Below are positions 1 through 6,721 of a stretch of 19,796 nt of DNA, one piece after another. Under the pieces are notes generated by a model that was given only the letters and a program-made list of their open reading frames with translations, ran no database searches and was not told the DNA's origin. The translations under genes were made by a program, and so were the position numbers. The number at the start of each line of letters is the position of its first letter. Within the stretch, counting starts at the first letter, position 1. Source of the DNA: Cenarchaeum sp. SB0662_bin_33 (GTDB taxonomy: Archaea > Thermoproteota > Nitrososphaeria > Nitrososphaerales > Nitrosopumilaceae); assembly GCA_009840065.1 (NCBI GenBank), contig VXON01000196.1, positions 1 through 19,796 on the forward strand. Reading direction: 5' to 3'.

Positions 1-122
1 GTATTCTTGCGACGTTTTCTTAGCTGCGTCTAAGCGACATGATTTTGGTACAATAGACTCTCATGTGTTCCAGTTAAAAGTTGTAATATTTGTTTATATA
101 TTGAAATTGTCACTATAAAGTA

Positions 123-335
123 ATGGTTCGTGAATCTGTAGATGAGGATTGGTCAAACCTAGACATCAATGAAGTTATAGAGTTCTTCAGTAAAAAATTC
201 AAGATGCAGGAAAGGGTGACTGCCCGGCAGGATGGTCAACTTGCACAAAACGATGATGTAATCGCGCAGCAGAAAGACATGATAGTACGGCTGAAGGGCC
301 GGATAAAGCAGTTAGAAGGGCAGATACATGAATGA
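123..335 (+). CDS. small coiled-coil hypothetical protein
   Basis: The reading frame encodes 70 residues. The first half is acidic and contains an amphipathic segment (DINEVIEFFSKKFKMQERV). The second half (about residues 33-70) is rich in Q, D, K, L and I with heptad-like spacing and should form a coiled coil, so oligomerisation or partner binding is the only role that can be inferred. An AT-rich box (TTTATATATT, about 92-101) lies about 26 nt before the ATG, fitting a leaderless archaeal transcript, which supports this start. Its stop overlaps the ATG of the next small gene (ATGA), so the two are probably translationally coupled. I do not recognise a family. The coding call rests on promoter spacing, composition and the overlap. 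Confidence 0.6.
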   Translation: MVRESVDEDWSNLDINEVIEFFSKKFKMQERVTARQDGQLAQNDDVIAQQKDMIVRLKGRIKQLEGQIHE

Positions 336-469
336 AATTCCGTGTGCGCAGAAGCAAGAGGTCCCAAAGATATAATGTGTGTGAATACAAGGGTTGCCCA
401 CACCAACCTAGTCAAAGAAGCAGGCCCGGCAACCTTGGTTCATGCAAATTTTACACAACACACAGATAG
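332..469 (+). CDS. 45-residue basic Cys/His mini-protein, possibly zinc-binding
   Basis: This short frame starts in a 4-nt ATGA overlap with the preceding coiled-coil gene. It encodes 45 residues with a strongly basic N-terminus (KFRVRRSKRSQR), then C17-x4-C22-x-H24, a linker with RPGNLG, and C38-x5-H44 near the end. Three Cys and two His in so short a protein suggest a small zinc-binding fold, and the basic tail suggests nucleic-acid binding; both are inferences. No named family is recognised. The overlap start and ordered Cys/His spacing argue for a real gene, but the length makes chance possible. It ends about 160 bp before the histidine kinase. Confidence 0.5.
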   Translation: MKFRVRRSKRSQRYNVCEYKGCPHQPSQRSRPGNLGSCKFYTTHR

Positions 470-504
470 CGCATACTGTCCGTGATATCCACCACATCAG
501 TCGG

Positions 505-523
505 GGCGCACAAACCGTGCGCC
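505..523. other. GC-rich hairpin in the gap before the histidine kinase
   Basis: GGCGCAC and GTGCGCC form a perfect 7-bp stem around a 5-nt loop (AAACC). It lies about 35 nt after the Cys/His mini-gene and is followed by AAAATCCC rather than a T tract. A further GC-rich stretch at about 548-596 can pair weakly (GGTGC with GCACC). It could be a processing signal, a weak terminator or part of a structured leader; the sequence does not decide. Confidence 0.35.
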
Positions 524-626
524 AAAATCCCACAGTAAGCATCCGAGGTGGGCGGTGCCGGCTAGGCAGAACCTGCACCCCCCAAGGCAGCCAAGTGGGA
601 TTACAAATAAACACTAATAGTAATAT

Positions 627-2126
627 ATGCTGATGTGCCAGAGTAGTTTGGTGTTGAGCAGTAAGTTTGAAAAGCGCGTATCGGTGCGAAAGACATTAGA
701 GCCAATGACCCGTTCTGTTGATCTTCAAGGACGGATAATAGACTGCAACGACAAGTATGCTCGCATGCTCGGATACGTGAAAGACGAGGTTGTTGGGATG
801 TCCATATTTGAACACACCCCGGAAGAGAGTCATCCCAAGCTTCAAATGATATTTGACCAATGGAAAAATCATGAATCCGTCAACAATCGCAGATTCCCCC
901 TGATTACTCGAAGTGGCAACATATTTGATGTTCTGATAACTGTGGGGGATGTGTTCGGTAATGATGGCATGGTGATTCGAAGTCGCACAACTTTACTGGA
1001 CTATCAAGAGGTTCAGGATCTGCAAGAGTTGGTAAAACTTAGCAAGTATGAAAGCTTGTACGAATACTCACCCGATATGTACAGAACCGTAAACATTGAT
1101 GGCATAATAATTCACTGTAACAACAAATATGCCGAAACAATGGGATATGAAAAATCCGAGATAATTGGACGTAACCTAGTAGAGCATACCGCAGATAGAA
1201 GCGTCTCGGATATTCTAATAAACATGGCCAGATGGCGTGCCAGCGCCATATGCGAAACTGGGGAGATCTGGATGAAGCCAAAAAATGGTAATGAGTTCCC
1301 CGCCACAGTTAGCCCCACAAATCTATTCGATGATAATGGTGCGCTGATAGGACGCAATGTGGTCATACAGGACATTACAAAGACGTTGGAGACTACCAAG
1401 ATGTTGGAGGAGCGGCGTAAAATTGATCAGATGAAGGATGAGTTTCTCACGGGAATAACCCATGAATTAAAGACTCCCCTGACCCCCATTATTGGATTCT
1501 CACAGGCGCTGTCAAAACCTGGGATGTTGGGAGATCTCAATGAAAAGCAGTCCGATGCTGTAAATACAATACTGTCCAACGCAACCCATTTGAGGCAACT
1601 GGTTACGGATCTCTTAGACATACACAAGCTTGAACTAGGAAGAATGAAATTTAAAATGAGTGAATTTGAGATAAAAGAACTATTAGCCAGTGTAAAATCA
1701 TCTGTGACCCATGCAATTAATGAAAAAAATATGAAATTAAAAATTACAGCTAATACTAACGGCAAGATTATTGGTGATCAGTTCCGCATAGAAGAGGTGA
1801 TGACGAATATGCTGTACAATGCAATTGATTTTTCTCCCAGAAATACTGGTGTGATAGAGATAATTGTTGAAAAAGAGGCTGAAATGATTAAAATATCAAT
1901 AAAAGATAATGGTTCTGGCATTCCCGATGATAAACAGGCAGAGTTATTTAACAAATTTTATCAGATTACCACATCAATAAACCGTAGGCATGGCGGCACC
2001 GGCCTAGGCCTCTCCATATGTAAAGGACTGGCTGAAGGTATGGGTGGAGCAGTGGGTGTCATTAGCAAGGAGGGCAAGGGCAGCACGTTTTACTTTACCA
2101 TAAATCCCACAGGTGTAGAATCTTGA
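627..2126 (+). CDS. soluble sensor histidine kinase, PAS-PAS-HisKA-HATPase
   Basis: Two-component sensor kinase of 499 residues. Two PAS-like domains come first (about 24-125 and 135-255); they resemble each other (DLQGRIIDCNDKYARMLGY and NIDGIIIHCNNKYAETMGY), suggesting internal duplication. The dimerisation/phosphoacceptor domain carries ITHELKTPLTP with H279 as the likely phosphorylated residue. The ATPase domain shows an N box (TNMLYNAIDFSP), G1 (DNGSGIPDD), F box (FNKFY) and G2 (GGTGLGLSIC). No signal peptide or membrane segment is visible, so it should sense a cytoplasmic signal. Its stop overlaps the start of the response regulator (TTGA), so the two are almost certainly cotranscribed partners. 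An A/T-rich box near 602-610 would place a leaderless start at the ATG at 627 or at the third codon (633). The ligand cannot be inferred. Confidence 0.93.
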   Translation: MLMCQSSLVLSSKFEKRVSVRKTLEPMTRSVDLQGRIIDCNDKYARMLGYVKDEVVGMSIFEHTPEESHPKLQMIFDQWKNHESVNNRRFPLITRSGNIFDVLITVGDVFGNDGMVIRSRTTLLDYQEVQDLQELVKLSKYESLYEYSPDMYRTVNIDGIIIHCNNKYAETMGYEKSEIIGRNLVEHTADRSVSDILINMARWRASAICETGEIWMKPKNGNEFPATVSPTNLFDDNGALIGRNVVIQDITKTLETTKMLEERRKIDQMKDEFLTGITHELKTPLTPIIGFSQALSKPGMLGDLNEKQSDAVNTILSNATHLRQLVTDLLDIHKLELGRMKFKMSEFEIKELLASVKSSVTHAINEKNMKLKITANTNGKIIGDQFRIEEVMTNMLYNAIDFSPRNTGVIEIIVEKEAEMIKISIKDNGSGIPDDKQAELFNKFYQITTSINRRHGGTGLGLSICKGLAEGMGGAVGVISKEGKGSTFYFTINPTGVES

Positions 2127-2494
2127 AGATACTAGCAGTGGATGACAATCCCGATATCGTAAAACTTGTAAAAGTAACAGTAGAGATGTTGGGTCATGAC
2201 TTTGATTCTGCCGGTGGCGGTATCGAGGGTTTGGAGAAGATAGAACAGAATAAATACGATATAGTATTTTTAGACTTATCCATGCCCGACTTTACTGGAA
2301 TGGATATTATTAAAGCACTGGAGACGAAGGACGCGGTAAGAAATCAACGGATTATAATCTTTACTGCATCATTTCTTGGGATGGGTGAATTAGAAGAAGA
2401 GTTGGTTAAAAAAGGTGTCCACTCAGTTCTCGCAAAACCTGCAGATATTGATAAAATCATAGAGAAGATTAGCGATATTGAGGTACAGTTGTGA
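2123..2494 (+). CDS. single-domain response regulator (CheY-like receiver)
   Basis: A 123-residue receiver domain with no output domain. Acidic pocket D7/D8, phosphoacceptor D51 in IVFLDLSMPD, the conserved Thr at 81 (IIIFTAS) and Lys at 105 (LAKP) are all present. The start is a TTG that overlaps the kinase stop by four bases (TTGA), a coupling arrangement that makes it the cognate partner. Without a DNA-binding domain it must act by protein-protein contact or as a phosphorelay intermediate. Stand-alone receivers next to PAS kinases are common in Thaumarchaeota, and targets are mostly unknown. Confidence 0.93.
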   Translation: MKILAVDDNPDIVKLVKVTVEMLGHDFDSAGGGIEGLEKIEQNKYDIVFLDLSMPDFTGMDIIKALETKDAVRNQRIIIFTASFLGMGELEEELVKKGVHSVLAKPADIDKIIEKISDIEVQL

Positions 2495-2798
2495 TGGTTT
2501 TTGTGTATAAAGATGCCCAGTGTGGTTTTCTGTAGGTGAACTGCCGGTCATACCATTCTGTCGAGCACGCTACGCATAATATGCCGTATTGTTTGATTAA
2601 ACGTACAGTATATACCAAATGCTAAATTAAATTAAATATACTCGGTCAGCCAAGTGCAGCATTTGTTATTTTCGATTTTGAATGATAAATACAACATGAC
2701 TAGGCATAATAAAATATTGTGGTCATTAATTATTATAATAATATGATAGGCGATGGCTGGCGCTTTGTGGACATATATATCATATATGATATGAAAGT
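2495..2798. other. AT-rich intergenic region with palindromes
   Basis: No credible gene is seen. The right half is very AT-rich and holds two perfect palindromes, ATTATTATAATAAT at 2729-2742 and the 16-bp ATATCATATATGATAT at 2777-2792. It presumably contains the 3' end of the two-component transcript and the promoter of the ScpA-like gene. Confidence 0.6.
2777..2792. promoter_or_regulatory. 16-bp perfect palindrome directly upstream of the ScpA-like gene
   Basis: ATATCATATATGATAT is a perfect dyad ending nine bases before the ATG at 2802. It lies in the TATA-like region ACATATATATCATATATG. In an archaeal promoter a dyad at this position would overlap the TATA box or the transcription start, as repressor operators do. 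AT-rich palindromes also arise by chance, so the regulatory reading is inference. Confidence 0.35.
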
Positions 2799-2801
2799 GT
2801 G

Positions 2802-3461
2802 ATGATAAATACAAACGACATATCTAAGGAGCCAATAAACATACTGTTTAATCCTGACACTGTGTCAAAAAAAAACGTATGGGGCATAGATCTGGCAGGG
2901 ATTCTAAATTTGTTGTCTGTAATGCTGGAAAAAAATCCCAACAAGGATCTCCAGATAGCTGGAATAGCCGCCTTATCATCCTCACTGATATACAAGATGA
3001 AGGTGGATAGCATATTTGCCCTTCAGGCAGAGGCAATGGCAAAGAGGCCGCCCACCCAGCGCGTACATTTGGATATACAGACAGTGCCCATGCCATATAG
3101 GCACCAGTCCACATACGCAGTATCTGTAGATGACCTGCTAACACTACTACAGAATCTAGTCGTATCAATGGCAAATCCCAAGAGCCACCGGAGTGTGAGG
3201 GCAAGCACAGCCGATGAGCCGGTCTTTGATATGGAGAGTCACCTACTATCGCTGGAGAAGATAATTGGACGATATCAAGATCTCATACTATTAAAGATAA
3301 AAGATAATGGGTACGCCAGTCTGCACAATATTGTATCAGGACTAGGCTCGTTGGACTCTATCAGATGTTTCTTTGCGGCATTGTTTCTGGCTAGGGATCA
3401 GCAGGTAGAGTTAGAGCAAGATGGAGAAGATATTATTATAGTTAAAAAATCAGTCCCATAA
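2802..3461 (+). CDS. scpA: ScpA-like kleisin (chromosome segregation/condensation)
   Basis: About 219 residues. The N-terminal half has the kleisin-like stretch WGIDLAGILNLL followed by DLQIAGIAALSSSLIYKMKVDSIF (about residues 27-73), matching the pattern of archaeal ScpA in which a helix binding the SMC neck precedes a helical segment with MK. The middle (about 80-165) is a less conserved linker. The C-terminus (about 175-214) has LDSIRCFFAALFLARDQQVELEQDGEDIII, the typical winged-helix end of ScpA that binds the SMC head. It would bridge SMC ATPases in a condensin-like complex. No SMC or ScpB gene is within the window. The start is ATG 2802, or the GTG just before it at 2799. The family call rests on recalled patterns. 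Confidence 0.72.
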   Translation: MINTNDISKEPINILFNPDTVSKKNVWGIDLAGILNLLSVMLEKNPNKDLQIAGIAALSSSLIYKMKVDSIFALQAEAMAKRPPTQRVHLDIQTVPMPYRHQSTYAVSVDDLLTLLQNLVVSMANPKSHRSVRASTADEPVFDMESHLLSLEKIIGRYQDLILLKIKDNGYASLHNIVSGLGSLDSIRCFFAALFLARDQQVELEQDGEDIIIVKKSVP

Positions 3462-3464
3462 AAC

Positions 3465-3869
3465 ATGAAAGAGATTGGAGTAGTATAAGAAATGGTGTAC
3501 TTGGCCAGGTTGTGCCTATTCCTCCAAGCAAAAGATCACTTTTTATGGATGGATACCACACTAGGCTGACCAAGTACGAAATGGTAATGTGTATGGACAG
3601 TAGAAGTTATACGTAGTGATTCAAAAAAAGAATGGAACACAGTCTTAAAGATCGTATACCAATATGCAACTAGAAAACACAGATCTGCCATACGTGCAGC
3701 GCATAGTACTCTGCAAAAAGATCCGATATTTTCGGTGCCCGACGGTAGCGGAATTTCTTACCAGAAGGGATTAGTTTGGGCCGCCCTTCTGCGTGACAGT
3801 CAGTGTCCTGTCCAATATGATGTCGGGTGCAGTGCCGTTGCGAACGGGTCTTGGTATGTTACAATTTAA
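3465..3869 (+). pseudogene. decayed hypothetical gene with two frame changes, just after scpA
   Basis: Protein-like sequence continues through this stretch but switches frame. It begins at ATG 3465 (MKEIGVV, then stop), continues in another frame at about 3485-3587 (IRNGVLGQVVPIPPSKR, then a segment ending YEMVMC), and returns to the first frame for an uninterrupted run at 3588-3866 (for example SDSKKEWNTVLKIVYQY, IRAAHSTLQKDPIFSVPDG, ISYQKGLVWAALLRD) ending at TAA 3867-3869. The long last segment has no ATG, GTG or TTG near its beginning, so it cannot be an independent gene. The joined product would be about 134 residues. I do not recognise the family. Sequencing errors could mimic this, but two compensating shifts and the degraded neighbourhood favour decay. 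Confidence 0.5.
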
Positions 3870-3920
3870 TTTGATACGAATGTAAAATTATTTTGACATT
3901 GCCACGTTTAAACTAGTAGT

Positions 3921-4061
3921 ATGTTAAAAACAAATGTAGCACAAAAAGAAGTCACAGAAACAGTATCAACATCCCGCATAACTACAACCAGGGGCAGTGA
4001 ACGCCTTTTGAAGGGTGATGACTTTATGCCCGATTATGAAAGTGTTTTGCTTTTTGAATAG
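3921..4061 (+). CDS. 46-codon ORF whose last seven codons come from a MITE
   Basis: An ATG-initiated frame (MLKTNVAQKEVTETVSTS at the N-terminus, then RITTTRGSERLLKGDDFMPDY) runs into the left end of the repeat at 4038, which supplies ESVLLFE and the stop. A TTTAAACT box lies 9-16 nt before the ATG, closer than expected for a leaderless promoter. This may be the 5' remnant of a longer gene cut by the repeat, or noncoding. No family is recognised, and the sequence right of the repeat does not obviously continue it. Confidence 0.3.
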   Translation: MLKTNVAQKEVTETVSTSRITTTRGSERLLKGDDFMPDYESVLLFE

Positions 4062-4193
4062 TCAATGATTACTATTCAATACCAAAAAATCGTTTAAAAC
4101 ACCCAGGATTGGTAATAGAAACCATTAATTTTTCATTTAGTGCACGCGTCATCGTTTTTACACACGATCAACTTCAAAAAGCAAAGCACTTTT
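4038..4193. mobile_element. MITE-like repeat, copy A
   Basis: About 156 bp, closely matching a second copy at 6350-6494 over most of its length. It has terminal inverted repeats of 21 bp: the left end begins GAAAGTGTTTTGCTTTTTGA, and the right end is its complement with two mismatches (GCAAAGCACTTTT at 4181-4193). It contains no transposase. An internal 7-bp hairpin (GAATAGT/ACTATTC, 4055-4076) lies next to the left end. No target duplication is visible (CCGATTAT left, GTTTCTAC right), so one flank has probably been rearranged. The right end is more diverged than in copy B, suggesting an older insertion. Confidence 0.8.
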
Positions 4194-4576
4194 GTTTCTA
4201 CCGAAAAATCACCTGACGTACGGCTGGTCTGACGGATATGCTAGATGGCCAGCCCGCATAATTCGACAAACATGCATGCCAATCAGTAAGTTGGCGCATG
4301 GATTTTTGATGTGTGCCTGAACTACATATCCTACTTTTTACATTATGCTGCCAGACCAAGTAGGCAACTTCAAAAAGCAAAACACTTTCCATTTTTCCAC
4401 TTTCTGTTATCGCCGTATCCCCTAAATACACCCTGACGGGGCCGGACATCAAATCCGGCCCGCGAGGATGTGCCACGACTCCCTGAGCTTGCGACAGGAG
4501 CATCTGCCGTACGGCAGGCTGTCAGGTTAGGCGCCACCATACGGTAGGCGCCACTCTTCCAACATGTGCAAAACCT
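4194..4576. other. gene-free stretch with hairpins and a solo MITE end
   Basis: A leftward frame at 4198-4503 crosses the repeat end at 4369-4389 and shows no recognisable family, so I do not call a gene. The stretch contains the extra repeat end, a strong hairpin at 4439-4461 (GGGCCGGA / TCCGGCCC, 7-nt loop), a 14-bp palindrome CTGCCGTACGGCAG at 4504-4517, and a doubled TAGGCGCCA motif at about 4528-4553. Near the other side, ACCTGACGTACGGC (about 4210) is roughly the complement of the 4508-4525 region, hinting at a small degraded element with inverted ends. Confidence 0.45.
4369..4389. repeat. solo MITE terminal repeat
   Basis: These 21 bases are the exact inverted complement of the left end of copy A (4038-4058) and match the right end of copy B except for one base. 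The preceding CAA is also shared with the other right ends. No left end lies between 4194 and 4369, so this is either a fragment or the right end of a larger 352-bp relative spanning 4038-4389. No target duplication brackets that larger span. Confidence 0.7.
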
Positions 4577-6088
4577 TCAGACCAACAGCAGAAATAACGA
4601 AACCGGGATGGCCACATACTCGTTTTCCAGCGACAGTTTGTCTTTGGACAGGAGTATCGCATTCCTTTGTCCAGTATTCCTCTTAAAATTGATCAACCCG
4701 TCCAAATCTCTAGATGTGATGCGATTCTGGAACTTTACCTCTATCGGTACCTCGGTGCCGTCTCCATCGTTGTAGACAAAATCTACCTCCTTGTCCTTGC
4801 CATACCGCCAATAGTACAGAATATCAGAGTACTCGAAATTTTGTTTTTTGGAGCTGATACTGAACGCCAGCCGGATGAGGTGGTTCGCCACCACCCCCTC
4901 AACCAGGGTTCCTTGGTTTGTGTCATCATCAAGATAGCTGGTGGCGATATCAAAGGATGGTCGGTCGCCGCCAACCCATCCATTCAGCACGTGAAAGTAA
5001 AATGGGTCATGAAAGTGGATTTTCTTGTTCTTTTGGAACAGTCCACGCTTGGATTCGGTGCTATACTGGTAGAAGACGGAAAGGATGAACATGTTCTGTA
5101 GCGTGTCAACGTAGGAAGCGACGGTGTCCGAACTGCCGATGTCTGTATTTTTCTGAAGGGACTTCCAAGAAGACGTGTTTCCGACGGCCTTGATGATGCT
5201 ACGGATTAGTCGTCTAAATGTGTTCTGGTTCTTGTTTAGGGACTGGAGGTCGCCCAAGATGGCATCAAGGTACGTTTTGAATGTGTTCTCTTTGACCAAA
5301 CCGCTGCCCAGATACTCATTAATGACCCTTGGTGTCCCACCGGTCTACAGGTAGTACATTAGGTACCGGTTTAGCTTGGGGATATGTGGCCTGAGATACT
5401 CAATGCCCAAGTCCAAGTTCAGATCCAGTATACTTTTGAAGTGCATGTGCCGCATACCGGACACAGTAAGATCATATCTTTCCAAGAGGTCTTTGATATC
5501 CCCGCCTATTGCAGCCACAAACTCGGAAAACTTCATTGGAAGCATTATCTTGTCCAGTGTGTCGTTTGAGGAGCCGCGCCTGCCGGGTAGCCTTTCGGAG
5601 GACATCTTGATATCTATCGTGTTTGAGCCGGTGGCGACCACTGTACAGTTTTCCAACCTGCCCTGATCCCATAGCCTTTTGATCCCGCGCTGCCAGTCCT
5701 TGACCGCTGACACTTCGTCCAGAAAGATGTAGCAGCGTCTACCTTTTCGCAGTCTCTCTGTGTTGTCTAGATATGTTTTGATTACGTTTACCAGATCCCT
5801 AGGGGAAGTATCCACATCAAACGCATAGTACATTATGTTGTGCGGAGAGATGCCCTCGTCCAGTTTTTGTTTGATTTGAATCTTGACTAAGGTGGTCTTT
5901 CCTACCTGTCGTGGCCCCCTTAACGAATACACCAAGTCCTTGGAAAAGTTAAAGGTCTGGGCAATGCGCGGCTTCCAGTTAACCACCGAGCCATCCAAGT
6001 CCACAATTTTCATATCGCGCCCAATCAAGCTTGGATCTCTCCACCAAGGGTTGTCTTCGACCAGATCGGTAAAGATAGACATGTTCAT
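4577..6088 (-). pseudogene. AAA ATPase with DUF4143 domain, interrupted by an in-frame TAG
   Basis: Two leftward frames, 5345-6088 and 4577-5299, lie in the same frame and together make one gene of about 503 codons. The N-terminal ATPase has Walker A GPRQVGKT (58-65), Walker B IFLDE (121-125) and a sensor-like TGSNT (154-158). The C-terminal half is DUF4143-like, with the junction motif TGGTPRVINEY after the TAG and a nuclease-like KEVDFV...PIEVKF near the end. The only lesion is TAG at 5345-5347 (codon 248), between RYLMYYL and TGGTPRV, exactly where the ATPase meets DUF4143. Without readthrough only the ATPase half is made. Members of this family are often accessory genes of unclear function, sometimes likened to antitoxin or defence ATPases. 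The start at 6088 or the ATG at 6082 (third codon) is possible; the nearest TATA favours 6082. Confidence 0.85.
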
Positions 6089-6095
6089 CTTGACT

Positions 6096-6194
6096 GGTCA
6101 CTCCTTTATATAGTTTGATCATGGTTGGTGGTCACTCCTTTATATAGTTTGATCATGGTTGGTGGTCATGCCTTTATATAGTCTGATGGTTGGC
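6096..6194 (-). promoter_or_regulatory. three tandem 34-bp repeats, each with a TATA box, upstream of the ATPase
   Basis: Units start at 6096, 6130 and 6164 with an exact 34-bp period; the first two are identical and the third has substitutions and a 3-bp loss. Read leftward, each contains AAACTATATAAAGG or a close variant, a strong TATA box with a purine-rich upstream element. The first TATA (6105-6112) is centred about 26 nt before the ATG at 6082, right for a leaderless start. The GGAGTGA next to it could also act as a ribosome site for the ATG at 6088. Triplication offers three alternative starts or binding sites for a regulator. Confidence 0.75.
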
Positions 6195-6289
6195 CTATTC
6201 CATTAATGGCGCGTGTCACGGTTCCCCCTACAAAGTTGGGGGATGGCCTAAATTCGGGTGCCAAGATGAGCCTATAGAAGTGGTTTTAT

Positions 6290-6721
6290 TTACCAAGTCC
6301 TGCGGTTATATTGTATTGGACGAAATACAGTCCAAGTATGGCAATAATTGAAAGTGTTTTGCTTTTTGAATAGTCAATGATTGCTATTTAATACCAAAAA
6401 ATCGTTTAAAACGCCCATCATTATTAATAAAAACCATTAATTTAACGTGTCATCGTTTTTACGCACGATCAACTTCAAAAAGCAAAACACTCTCCAATAA
6501 TTGCGGCTTGTTGCATCGGCGTAAGTCACCATTTCCCGCAGTACGATACGGACATTCGCATTTGTAGTCAGTCGATACTCTATGCCGCATTCTACGGTAT
6601 GCTGAATTTGATCACCTTTTTGGTGTATGTAGAACCCTCTTTCCCTTATGGAGTTTTCTTTTTACACATACAGTCTAAACGTTTTTACGATCTTTGATTC
6701 AACTTTGTAGGAGGATTCCAT
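6290..6721 (-). pseudogene. decayed small gene with a premature stop and a MITE insertion
   Basis: Reading leftward from ATG 6719-6721, the frame encodes MESSYKVESKIVKTFRLYV, then TAA (6662-6664), then stays open in the same frame with protein-like sequence (KENSIRERGFYIHQKGD, TVECGIEYRL, NANVRIVLREMVTYADATS) up to the repeat at 6494. If the repeat and one target duplication are removed, the frame rejoins exactly (RNYCHTWTVFRPIQYNRRTW) and stops with TAA at 6290-6292. The rebuilt protein is about 92 residues and matches no family I know. In-frame continuity over the insertion makes a true former gene plausible. It is dead twice over: the stop and the insertion. Confidence 0.55.
6350..6494. 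mobile_element. MITE-like repeat, copy B, with 8-bp target duplication
   Basis: A 145-bp non-coding element with 21-bp inverted ends differing at one base (left GAAAGTGTTTTGC, right GCAAAACACTCTC). It is bracketed by a perfect direct duplication CAATAATT at 6342-6349 and 6495-6502, the hallmark of transposition. It closely matches copy A (4038-4193) in the same orientation; differences are scattered substitutions and about 11 bp of deletions in the middle. It has no room for a transposase and would need one supplied in trans. It sits inside the decayed leftward gene at 6290-6721. An 8-bp duplication is shared by several IS families, so the parent family cannot be named. Confidence 0.9.

Noticed and set aside
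442..633. A 63-codon rightward frame before the kinase
   Set aside because: Composition is unlike the neighbours, it crosses the hairpin, overlaps the better-supported 45-residue gene and the kinase start, and shows no family pattern.
4198..4503. A 101-codon leftward frame in the accessory gap
   Set aside because: It runs through the solo MITE end and the hairpins, has no recognisable motif, and is best explained by chance openness.
4667..5101. A 144-codon rightward frame
   Set aside because: It is antisense to the DUF4143 half of the ATPase, whose motifs establish the leftward frame as real.
5345..5347. TAG as a pyrrolysine codon
   Set aside because: Pyrrolysine systems are not known in Thaumarchaeota as far as I know, and there is nothing in the window to support it.
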